Both the position numbers and the translations under genes were made by a program. Below the pieces are notes generated by a model. That model was not told where the DNA came from. It did no database searches and was given only the letters and a program-made list of their open reading frames with translations. A stretch of DNA of 44,600 bases from Deltaproteobacteria bacterium YD0425bin51. Its GTDB lineage: Bacteria > Desulfobacterota > Desulfobacteria > Desulfobacterales > YD0425bin51. Shown piece by piece: positions 25,975 through 33,039 of this stretch; the first letter of the stretch is position 1, and every line of letters begins with the position of its first letter. The stretch is from NCBI GenBank assembly GCA_002753225.1, contig PDZS01000037.1, forward strand, positions 1 to 44,600. The letters run 5' to 3'.

Positions 25975-26003
25975 TTGATTCTTAAAAATAAAAATGGTTT
26001 AAT
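25975..26003 (+). promoter_or_regulatory. Possible sigma70 promoter of the receiver-PilZ gene
   Basis: TTGATT at 25975-25980 and TTTAAT at 25998-26003 with a 17-nt spacer, 46 nt before the start codon, in the divergent gap from scpA. Confidence 0.4.
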
Positions 26004-26049
26004 ATGATAACTATAAAAAATAATATACAAAGATAAGGAAATAAAAACC

Positions 26050-26820
26050 ATGTCAATGCGAATAATAGTTTTTCATGATCTTAAAATCATAAGAAATCTA
26101 ATTAAAAATTATATATTAACAGAATATCATGATGCAATTGTTGACATAGCTCCACCTCTGGATGCCCTAAAGATGCTTGATGTAATGAAATATGATGTTG
26201 TTTTATGTGATCAGGAAATGGTTGATATGAATGCTCTTAAAGTTCGAGACTACATGCTAAATACAACTACAAACCGAAAAGCTCCTTTCATTATGATGAC
26301 TTCTACATACAATGAAGCGCAGCGAGAAAAGATGATGCAGGGAGGTATCAGAAATATTTTAACAATTCCGTTTACTTCTCTTCACCTTAGAGAAATGATA
26401 AATGAAGTCTGTGATCCTAGAAAAAGAAGAGCTTTTGCCCGTTACATAATTCCAATGTCACGTGCTGTAATTAAACTTGCAGATCAAGAAGTACAATCAG
26501 ATATAATTAATATAAGTTCAAATGGTATTTTGTGCGAATTTATATGTCCTTCTAATCCTCCTAAATTAACAATTGCAGGCAATCTTAATTTTTACTTTCC
26601 TTCTGATTACTCTTCAGAACCTGCAAAAGATATTATTGGAAGACTAATAAGGCTTAATGTTGAATCATGGAATGACAATTACTCTGCTCAAAGAATAAGA
26701 GTTTCTTGGGAATTTATTAAAATACCAGAAGAGAGTAAAAGAATTTTAGAAACTGTTTTTGAGAAAGCTCAACATGAAATAGTTACTGCTGAAGAAATTG
26801 TAAAAAATGAAAACAGATAA
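26050..26820 (+). CDS. Receiver domain fused to PilZ domain, 256 aa
   Basis: Residues 1-120 form a response-regulator receiver: phospho-acceptor candidate D54 in VVLCDQEM, switch T84 in IMMTST. The conserved Lys of the KPF motif is replaced by Ile106 (TIPF), and the acidic pair is reduced to HD at residues 9-10. Residues about 124-250 form a PilZ domain with RRAFAR (RxxxR) and NISSNG (N/DxSxxG), the c-di-GMP-binding motifs. It would connect a degenerate receiver to c-di-GMP sensing, probably for motility or surface behaviour. A sigma28-like promoter lies just downstream, before the next gene. Confidence 0.85.
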   Translation: MSMRIIVFHDLKIIRNLIKNYILTEYHDAIVDIAPPLDALKMLDVMKYDVVLCDQEMVDMNALKVRDYMLNTTTNRKAPFIMMTSTYNEAQREKMMQGGIRNILTIPFTSLHLREMINEVCDPRKRRAFARYIIPMSRAVIKLADQEVQSDIINISSNGILCEFICPSNPPKLTIAGNLNFYFPSDYSSEPAKDIIGRLIRLNVESWNDNYSAQRIRVSWEFIKIPEESKRILETVFEKAQHEIVTAEEIVKNENR

Positions 26821-26826
26821 ATTGGT

Positions 26827-26854
26827 TAAAGTTCTCCTACTTTAAAACCGATAA
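26827..26854 (+). promoter_or_regulatory. Sigma28 (FliA)-like promoter
   Basis: TAAAGTTC at 26827 and ACCGATAA ending 26854 resemble TAAAGTTT-N11-GCCGATAA, with the spacer longer by one base and an A replacing the first G. Located 43 nt before the next start codon. It suggests flagellar-class control but needs mapping. Confidence 0.4.
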
Positions 26855-26897
26855 AATATTGTATAGAACAAAACAATAAAACAAGGGGGACCAACAT

Positions 26898-27650
26898 ATG
26901 ATTAAATCAATACCTTTAGATAAAACTAATTACTTGCCAGATGCATCTATTGCATCTGGAAAAAAACAAAATACAACCACGTCACAAATAACTAGTTTAT
27001 CAAATGAAAGTAAACAAAATACAGATATTACAATAATGACATCTGAAGGTGATAAAGTAACGCTTTCCTCTAGCATGGAGGCCAGTTACTCTGGCTATGA
27101 AAATATATCAAGGTCAAAAGCAGAATTCTCTAAGTTTCAAAGTCAAAATCTAAGTTTCAGCAAAAGCCTTGCTATTTCTGTAGAGGGTAATTTAAGTGAA
27201 GATGAATTAAAAGATATCCAAACTGCTGTTAAGACAATAGGAAAAGCCTTTGAGGATTTCTTATCAGGTGATGTTGATAAAGCAACAGATAGGGTTTTAA
27301 AAATTGGAGAAATGGATTCTATTTCTAGTTTAGAAGCTACACTTGAGCAAACAATAGAGCAAAATTTTATGAGCCAAACTACTACTGAGACAAATGAAGT
27401 TTTATCACCACTAGAACCAATGGAAAATATTAACAAATTAACAGATGATATGGCAAACATAGCAAAAGATGCAGGTATAAAAAAAGCTGATACTCTCAAA
27501 AAATCTTTAAATGATTTATTTGGAGATTTTCTTAAAAATTTTATGGAAAAGAAAGATGAGAGTAAAATTCAAACAACCAATATAGTCCAGCAAAATCTTA
27601 TGGAAAAAATTGACAAGATTTTTGGAGAGAATGAAACATCTGTTGCTTAG
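26898..27650 (+). CDS. Hypothetical protein, 250 aa, possibly motility-linked
   Basis: Not recognised with confidence. The N-terminal 70 residues are Ser/Thr/Lys-rich and low complexity. The rest is helical, with GNLSEDELKDIQTAVKTIGKAFEDFLSGD and repeated acidic segments, resembling helical domains of DUF5610-type proteins by memory only. No signal peptide, cysteines or membrane segments. A strong AAGGGGGA precedes the ATG. The sigma28-like promoter upstream and the PilZ neighbour hint at a motility-related role, which is inference. Its end overlaps the lipoprotein gene by 20 nt. Confidence 0.7.
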   Translation: MIKSIPLDKTNYLPDASIASGKKQNTTTSQITSLSNESKQNTDITIMTSEGDKVTLSSSMEASYSGYENISRSKAEFSKFQSQNLSFSKSLAISVEGNLSEDELKDIQTAVKTIGKAFEDFLSGDVDKATDRVLKIGEMDSISSLEATLEQTIEQNFMSQTTTETNEVLSPLEPMENINKLTDDMANIAKDAGIKKADTLKKSLNDLFGDFLKNFMEKKDESKIQTTNIVQQNLMEKIDKIFGENETSVA

Positions 27651-28518
27651 ATATATCATTTTAATACCTCTATTAATTGGCTGTGCAACACATAAATCAG
27701 TAAAAGAAACTTCTAAGACTACTGTTTATGGCTTTGAAGAAATTAGAAAAGGGATGGAGTGGTACAGAAAAGGCTGCTATGTAAAATCAGTAGAGCATTT
27801 TTTTAAGGCACATGAGGTATTTGTCTCCTTAGATAATATATCTGGCATTGCCATGACCATGAATAACATAGGCAATGTTTATGGAAAAACAGGAGATACC
27901 AAAAGCGCTATTTTATTTTTAGATGAATCAATAGAATTATATGATAGTTTGAATGATAAAAAGGGCCTTATGCAGGCTCTTTCAAATAAAGCTGCTGTTT
28001 TAATTGACTGCAGAAGATTAGATGAGGCATCAAAAATATTAAATAAAGTAGAGTCTATTTCAAAAGATAATTTTTTTATTCCACTTTTTTTAAATAGAGG
28101 GATATTATTTATAAAGCTTAAAAAAATTAAGGAAGCAGAAGATGTCCTTATACAAGCCTTAAAAAATGTTAATCCAATTGACAATTCTGAAGCTGCATCT
28201 ATAAATTTTGCTTTAGGGAATCTAATGTCAGAAACAAATAGATATAAGGAAGCTATATTTTATTTTAAAAATGCGCTTGAAGCTGATAAAAAATATGAGT
28301 TTTATCAAGGTATCGCTGATGATTTATCAGCGCTTGGATCAGTTTACATTAAACAAAAAAATGATAAAGATGCTAAACTAACTTTAAAGCGAAGCGCAAA
28401 ACTTTATTCTCTTATTGGAAATCATAATAAAGCAAATCAAATTCTTGAACAAATAAAAGAAGATAGCCCTCTAACAAAATATTTTATAAATAAAGCATTA
28501 GAAAATCCATGTAAGTAA
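27631..28518 (+). CDS. TPR-repeat lipoprotein
   Basis: The signal KHLLLRYIILIPLLIGC ends in a lipobox (LIGC), so the protein should be lipid-anchored in the envelope. The mature part consists of about six TPR units, for example GMEWYRKGCYVKSVEHFFKAHEVF, TMNNIGNVYGKTGDTKSAILFL and FALGNLMSETNRYKEAIFYF. The frame opens at a TTG at 27610, but the ATG at 27631 gives a proper signal peptide and has GGAGA just upstream. Role unknown; TPR lipoproteins often act as scaffolds for envelope complexes. Confidence 0.82.
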   Translation: MKHLLLRYIILIPLLIGCATHKSVKETSKTTVYGFEEIRKGMEWYRKGCYVKSVEHFFKAHEVFVSLDNISGIAMTMNNIGNVYGKTGDTKSAILFLDESIELYDSLNDKKGLMQALSNKAAVLIDCRRLDEASKILNKVESISKDNFFIPLFLNRGILFIKLKKIKEAEDVLIQALKNVNPIDNSEAASINFALGNLMSETNRYKEAIFYFKNALEADKKYEFYQGIADDLSALGSVYIKQKNDKDAKLTLKRSAKLYSLIGNHNKANQILEQIKEDSPLTKYFINKALENPCK

Positions 28519-28666
28519 ATTAATGGTAGTGATATACAGTTAATGATTACATCAGGCTTTAAAATATAAAACTCCTACTGAAATATATGATAATTTAATT
28601 TTAAAACCCGAGTAAAAATTTAAAAAGTGGTCTTGACAAATCAGTCCACTATAGATTTAGATTAGA

Positions 28667-28706
28667 TATCCACGACATTTAGCAGATATTTTAAATATCG
28701 TGGATA
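28667..28706. repeat. 15-bp inverted repeat with 10-nt loop
   Basis: Arms TATCCACGACATTTA (28667-28681) and TAAATATCGTGGATA (28692-28706) pair with one mismatch around loop GCAGATATTT, followed by AATTTT. It could be a terminator for the upstream lipoprotein operon (about 150 nt away) or an operator. Confidence 0.6.
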
Positions 28707-28719
28707 ATTTTATAAATGG

Positions 28720-28780
28720 GAGCCAATTTCAAAATAATCAAAAAGAAAAGAAAATAATGGAAAAGTAACGAAACTGGCTC
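28720..28780. repeat. 11-bp inverted repeat around an A-rich 39-nt spacer
   Basis: GAGCCAATTTC (28720-28730) and GAAACTGGCTC (28770-28780) are complementary apart from one position. A small palindromic element or transposon-end remnant; nothing coding lies inside. Confidence 0.5.
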
Positions 28781-28810
28781 AATAGTCTTATAATTTATAA
28801 TTTACTATAA

Positions 28811-28989
28811 CTCGGCATTCAAGTTTTTTTTAATGTTTATAAATTCAATTAGTTAAAAATTAACTGCAAACTGCATTTTTTATATATTTGAAAAATTAAC
28901 TTACTAAATTTATTGCTAATAATAAGAAATATAAATATCAAAAAACAGTCAATAAATTCAGGCTACTTAAAAAAAACTTGAACATCGAG
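28811..28989. mobile_element. MITE-like element, 179 bp
   Basis: Terminal inverted repeats of 23 bp (28811-28833 and 28967-28989) match at 20 of 23 positions. The inner 16 bp (TTCAAG, eight T, AA) are perfect, and three adjacent bases near the outer end differ. TATAA flanks both ends (28806-28810 and 28990-28994), a possible 5-bp target duplication. The interior is AT-rich, non-coding and has a small palindrome AGTTAA-AAA-TTAACT at 28851-28865. Chance TSD is possible in this AT-rich DNA. It lies about 125 bp upstream of the Cys-rich peptide gene. Confidence 0.55.
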
Positions 28990-29005
28990 TATAAAATCAA
29001 TATTT

Positions 29006-29034
29006 TTGCATATTGGCATAAAAATTGAATAAAT
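29006..29034 (+). promoter_or_regulatory. Possible promoter of the Cys-rich peptide gene
   Basis: TTGCAT at 29006-29011 and ATAAAT at 29029-29034 with a 17-nt spacer; leader about 75 nt. A sigma54-like TTGGCAT with TTGAA overlaps it but lacks the essential -12 GC. Confidence 0.35.
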
Positions 29035-29114
29035 AAGATTTAAATTATAGCAAAGGGCTTATAATTCAATTTTAAATCATGAGATTAAAATAAAAAATTA
29101 AAGAGGAGAATTAT

Positions 29115-29261
29115 ATGAAAACAAAAACTGGTGTTAAAAGCGGTGGAACTGGTGTTAAAGGCGCTGGATCATGCTATCCTGATGGGTTTAAATGCAACAA
29201 TCCGACTAGAGGATGTTGCAACAATCTCGGCGTCCCATGTGAGAAAAATAGATATTGTTGA
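29115..29261 (+). CDS. Six-cysteine knottin-like small peptide, 48 aa
   Basis: A short gene with strong ribosome site (AAAGAGGAGAA, 29100-29110) and its own downstream terminator. The first 19 residues form a Gly/Lys/Thr-rich leader with an internal repeat (TGVKSGG, TGVKGAG) and no hydrophobic signal. Residues 20-48 hold six cysteines: C20, C27, C34, C35, C42, C48, giving C-x6-C-x6-CC-x6-C-x5-C. That is the framework of inhibitor cystine knots, rare in bacteria. Codon and base use (CTC, GTC, CCG, GGC) is richer in G+C than the AT-rich flanks. Could be a secreted disulfide peptide, toxin or RiPP-like precursor, or alternatively a metal-binding peptide. Coding status is well supported, function unknown. 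Confidence 0.65.
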   Translation: MKTKTGVKSGGTGVKGAGSCYPDGFKCNNPTRGCCNNLGVPCEKNRYC

Positions 29262-29352
29262 TTTCCATAGCAGACTCTCGGAGAGAACATAACCACATAT
29301 TGTCAAAACATAATACTCTCCATTAATCGTTTTTGACCATCTTTTTTTATGA

Positions 29353-29389
29353 TTGCGGAAGGTTTAGACCACTTTCCGCATGTTTTTTT
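29353..29389 (+). terminator. Rho-independent terminator after the peptide gene
   Basis: TGCGGAA-GG pairs with CC-(AC)-TTTCCGCA around TTTAGA, followed by TG and seven T. It lies about 95 nt after the peptide stop. The 29262-29352 stretch before it shows only a weak GGAGAG/CTCTCC pair. Confidence 0.75.
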
Positions 29390-29508
29390 CAGGCAAGGCT
29401 TCGATCAAATCTGGATTACTGAAAAAAAATAAATTAAGAAATAAGATAAAAAAATAAAAAGTAAAATTACTGGATATCAAATATTGGGGATGGTTCCTAA
29501 AAACCTAA

Positions 29509-29601
29509 TTAAAAAGTAGAAGCGTCTTTGATAAGAACTTTAAACCGCTCTTTTAAGTTTTGGTTTTCTTCATTGGTTATGAAGGATATATCCATGTTCA
29601 T
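29509..29601 (-). pseudogene. N-terminal remnant of a helicase/PLD-type protein
   Basis: A 30-codon minus-strand frame encodes MNMDISFITNEENQNLKERF and then KVLIKDASTF before a stop. This resembles the start of large SNF2-type helicases that begin with a phospholipase D-like domain (xFITNEENxxLKxRFxxLIKDTxFFDxLVGYF); the continuation is absent. It follows the 140-aa gene on the same strand and could be the stump of a lost fourth gene of that cluster. The homology is from memory and short, so moderate to low confidence. Between 29390 and 29508 nothing else is seen. Confidence 0.35.
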
Positions 29602-29626
29602 TTGTACATCTTGTCCCAAAAGTATA

Positions 29627-30049
29627 TTAACCTGTTTTAGAAATAAATTCTTGTAGCTTCTCTATAATCTGAGATGGGAGAGACCTCCATTTTGGGTTAA
29701 TTGCTTTATCTTCATGCCATGTGAATTCAATTATATCATAGCTTTCAGGAATAATGTGTTCATTATTTATACCATATGTAGTTTTAGGACAATATTCTAT
29801 AAACAGCATCTTATGGGGATCAATATTAAATTCTTGAATTAAGGTTGTTGCTATATGACCTGCGCAGCTTTTTATTGAAAGCTTGCTGTCGCAAACATCT
29901 GATACAACAACTATAATTGGCTTTAAATATGCGAGACCATGAGTTCCGTCCTTTTTAAAATCATAAATCCGCATTCTGCATTTGCCACTTCCAAGCCTTA
30001 GCTTTCCTCCCCACCCTTCCCATGAAAAAATGTCATCATATATAATCAT
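29627..30049 (-). CDS. Hypothetical protein in MoxR-VWA cluster, 140 aa
   Basis: Not recognised. A soluble protein starting MIIYDDIFSWEGWGGKLRLGSGKCR, with an aromatic- and Gly-rich N-terminus, a central IIVVVSDVCDSKLSIKSCAGH segment (possible nucleotide or metal-site loop with two Cys and a His) and ESYDIIEFTWHED near the C-terminus. It starts two nt after the VWA gene stop, so is part of the moxR-VWA operon and probably works with it. No signal peptide or membrane helix. Confidence 0.7.
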   Translation of the reverse strand: MIIYDDIFSWEGWGGKLRLGSGKCRMRIYDFKKDGTHGLAYLKPIIVVVSDVCDSKLSIKSCAGHIATTLIQEFNIDPHKMLFIEYCPKTTYGINNEHIIPESYDIIEFTWHEDKAINPKWRSLPSQIIEKLQEFISKTG

Positions 30050-30051
30050 AA

Positions 30052-32196
30052 TTATTTATGTGTTAGTTTTGTATAAATTTTTAGTAAACTGCTAGGTAGA
30101 TCACGAATATCTGATATGATACTGTGATAATTGTTGCCATAAAGTTTGTCAAGATTTTGTTCAGAATTTACATTAATAGTTATAGGTCTAACTATTATAT
30201 TCTTTGAATAAGCCTCAAGTATTGCTTTTCTTGTATCATAAATTGCATAATCTTTTTTATAATCTAAATCATTTGGAAATCCATCACCTAAGATAATTAA
30301 AAGTCTAATCTTTGAAGAAACTTGTTCAAGCTGAGATATAGCATGTCTTATGGCTGCTCCCATTCTCGTGCTTCTTTGAGGCGACATTCCGCAAATTTTC
30401 TCTCTTACACTAATACCCATATTTTCATTAAAGTCTTTTATTCTAAAATAATCAACACCAAGCCTTCCTGTACCAGAAAAACCAGCTATTGAGTAAGAAT
30501 CTCCTACTATTTCAAGGGCTTCACAAAAAAGAACTATTGCCTCTTTTTCAACATCAAGAACTGTCTGATTTGATCCATAAACTAAATTTGCTGTTGAGCG
30601 TGACAGATCAACCAACAAAAGCACAGAAATATCCCTCTCGTTTTTAATTTTTTTGATATACAGATGATCTGAAGGAAGAAAATTAGCTTTTTTATCAACA
30701 GCAAATTCAATTAAAGCGTTATAGTCAAAATCATCTCCTTCAACCCATTTTCTTAAAATTGATAAAGCTTCTGGTTTTAATAATTCAAAAGAATATTTAA
30801 TTTTTTTAATCAAATATTCCTGGGTATTCATGACATTAAAGTAAAAATCACACGAAGTTCCATCCAAAACCCTATCCCGTAATCTTACATAATTTTGAAG
30901 ATAATCATTTAATTCATAATTCCATTCTTTGTACCAAAATATATTTCCATCTAATGAATCATCTAAAAAATTAGATTCAATATTTCTTATTAAATTTATA
31001 TTTTTGGCTTTTAGTCTAGTATAAATGGCTTGCGCCATTTTTTCGATTTTTTTATTTGAAAATAATAAAAAACTAATACTTGCTTCAGGTAATTCATGAA
31101 TTTTTTTTTCAATTTCAGGATAAACTTCACGAACAACTCTAACAGATTCAAAAACAGTATCATAAATCTTGAATGCATTACTAATATAAATATATATCGG
31201 CTCATTTATGTTTGGTTGTTGTTTTTGAATAAGAGGATACAAATTAGCTATAAAACCAGGATAGTATTTTCTAAGAAGCTTTATTATTCTTATATTCTCA
31301 CACATAGTAAAAATCTGTGACACAAGATTTAAATTGTTAAATTCAGAAAAAAATTGTTCCAGATCAACATCAAAAGTTCCAAATTCATATAAACTAGCTT
31401 CTAATCTTGTCAAAGATTTATACATATCTGAATTTTTTTCCCTGTCATCAAAAAAATCTATTTCATCAGGGAGATATATAAATCTGCCATCTGAACAAAC
31501 AAGTGTTTCATCGTATTTTCCAGACAATGAAGATAATGGCTTAGTTGAAATATTTATACCAAGTATTGCAGATATATATCTATTAAGCTTTTCAGATACC
31601 TCAGGTAAAGATACAGTAACTTTTAACTCTTTAAATTTATCTATTCCTATTTTTGATTCAAGGGATAAAAATTTTGCAGAACTTTCAGAATTCTTATCAT
31701 ATTTATCAATACCAATATCTATAAACTTAGAAAGAGTATCTTTGGAAAGAGCTGATAATCCTCTGTTAATTCCATCTAATAAAGGCTCTATAAGCCTGTA
31801 ATCTATTTTACTTACTCTAAGCAGCTCTTTTAATGTGAAGTTTCTTTTATTTTCTTTAAAGGACAAAACAGCTTTAGGCAGGATATAAGAAAAATTTTGA
31901 CATTTGTTATAGTTAAGTTCTTTTGAAAAAACATTTTCTAAAAGATATAGATAACTAAATGAAGAAGCTATATCTGAAACATCTAAAATCGATGATAATC
32001 CCTTTAATGAAGGGTCAATTATATAAGTACCCTTGCTTTGCATTATCTCAATGACCCTCAAAAATAAGACAAACAAGTCGTAATTATTATGTTTAACAAC
32101 AGAAAGCAGATACTTTTCCATTATTTCTGCAAATGTCTTACCTATTTTATGAGCTTTGTTAATCTCCTCATGATATAGCTTTATCAAGTCATTCAT
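30052..32196 (-). CDS. VWA-domain protein, NorD/CbbO-like, 714 aa
   Basis: The C-terminal von Willebrand A domain (about residues 525-710) has an intact MIDAS: DLSRST (DxSxS), RSTRMGAAIRH for the Thr, and LGDGFPND for the Asp. The 500-residue N-terminal region is helical and typical of NorD/CbbO adaptors. These pair with MoxR-type AAA+ ATPases of the NorQ/CbbQ group to activate metalloenzymes (nitric oxide reductase, RuBisCO). No such client enzyme is in the window. Two nt separate it from each neighbour gene, indicating one operon. Confidence 0.88.
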   Translation of the reverse strand: MNDLIKLYHEEINKAHKIGKTFAEIMEKYLLSVVKHNNYDLFVLFLRVIEIMQSKGTYIIDPSLKGLSSILDVSDIASSFSYLYLLENVFSKELNYNKCQNFSYILPKAVLSFKENKRNFTLKELLRVSKIDYRLIEPLLDGINRGLSALSKDTLSKFIDIGIDKYDKNSESSAKFLSLESKIGIDKFKELKVTVSLPEVSEKLNRYISAILGINISTKPLSSLSGKYDETLVCSDGRFIYLPDEIDFFDDREKNSDMYKSLTRLEASLYEFGTFDVDLEQFFSEFNNLNLVSQIFTMCENIRIIKLLRKYYPGFIANLYPLIQKQQPNINEPIYIYISNAFKIYDTVFESVRVVREVYPEIEKKIHELPEASISFLLFSNKKIEKMAQAIYTRLKAKNINLIRNIESNFLDDSLDGNIFWYKEWNYELNDYLQNYVRLRDRVLDGTSCDFYFNVMNTQEYLIKKIKYSFELLKPEALSILRKWVEGDDFDYNALIEFAVDKKANFLPSDHLYIKKIKNERDISVLLLVDLSRSTANLVYGSNQTVLDVEKEAIVLFCEALEIVGDSYSIAGFSGTGRLGVDYFRIKDFNENMGISVREKICGMSPQRSTRMGAAIRHAISQLEQVSSKIRLLIILGDGFPNDLDYKKDYAIYDTRKAILEAYSKNIIVRPITINVNSEQNLDKLYGNNYHSIISDIRDLPSSLLKIYTKLTHK

Positions 32197-32198
32197 AA

Positions 32199-32993
32199 TT
32201 AAAAAAAATCGTAAATCAAATCTTTTAGCGTTTCATGAATTTTGGTATCATCTGTTAAAGGAAAACAAATAGCAGAAAGGCAGGCTTCCTTTTTAGGAAT
32301 ACCTCTTTTTATTAATTTTGCAGCATAAATTAGGAGTCTTGTACTTGCTCCTTCTGTCAAACCATGTTCTTTCATATTCCTAATTTTATTTGCCAAAATT
32401 ACTATGCTATAAGCTGTATTTTCATCAATTTCACCTTCATGTGAAACAATTTGAGATTCTTTTTCAGGCTCTGGATAAGTAAATTCCATTGATATAAAAC
32501 GCTGTCTTGTACTTTGTTTTAAATCTTTTAATACTGATTGATATCCTGGATTATAGGAAATTACCAACAAAAAATCTGGATGAGCTTTTACATATTCACC
32601 TTTCTTGTCTATGGTTAAAATTCTCCGATTGTCAGTTAAAGGGTGAATAACAACTGTTGTATCTTTTCTTGCTTCTACAATTTCATCCAAATAACAAATA
32701 GCACCCATCCTAACAGCTCTCGTAAGAGGACCATCAACCCATAAAGTTTCATCATTTTTCAAAAGATACCTGCCAATAAGATCAGATGCAAAAAGGTCTT
32801 CATGGCATGCTACTGTAATTAAAGGACGTTTTAAACGAAACGCCATATATTCAACAAATCTTGTCTTACCACAACCGGTAGGTCCTTTTAACATTACAGG
32901 GAGCCTTGCATCATATGCTGACTCAAATATTTTAATCTCTTCTCCTGTTAATATGTAGTATGGCTCTTTTTCAATTATTTGATAATCTGACAT
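32199..32993 (-). CDS. MoxR-family AAA+ ATPase, NorQ/CbbQ group
   Basis: Ring-forming chaperone ATPase. Walker A GPTGCGKTR (residues about 37-45), Walker B CYLDEI, sensor 1 LLVISYNPGYQ and Arg-finger region STRQRFISMEF are all present. GASTRLLIYAAKLI belongs to sensor 2. Length 264 aa fits the CbbQ/NirQ group. It is the first gene of the cluster with the VWA and 140-aa genes, and it diverges from the TraB-type gene over 46 nt, which must hold both promoters. Confidence 0.93.
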   Translation of the reverse strand: MSDYQIIEKEPYYILTGEEIKIFESAYDARLPVMLKGPTGCGKTRFVEYMAFRLKRPLITVACHEDLFASDLIGRYLLKNDETLWVDGPLTRAVRMGAICYLDEIVEARKDTTVVIHPLTDNRRILTIDKKGEYVKAHPDFLLVISYNPGYQSVLKDLKQSTRQRFISMEFTYPEPEKESQIVSHEGEIDENTAYSIVILANKIRNMKEHGLTEGASTRLLIYAAKLIKRGIPKKEACLSAICFPLTDDTKIHETLKDLIYDFF

Positions 32994-33039
32994 AGTAATA
33001 TCTTGCTTTTATTTATTATAGTTGATAATTTATTTAATT

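Noticed and set aside
29013..29029. Sigma54-like site (TTGGCAT then TTGAA) before the peptide gene
   Set aside because: The essential GC at -12 is missing, so it is not called; an ordinary sigma70 reading fits about as well.
29280..29322. GGAGAG/CTCTCC pairing after the peptide gene
   Set aside because: Only six base pairs over a 31-nt loop; not distinguishable from chance.
28519..29626. CRISPR array or phage remnant in the gene-poor stretch
   Set aside because: No regularly spaced direct repeats and no integrase or phage genes are seen; the repeats there are inverted and single.
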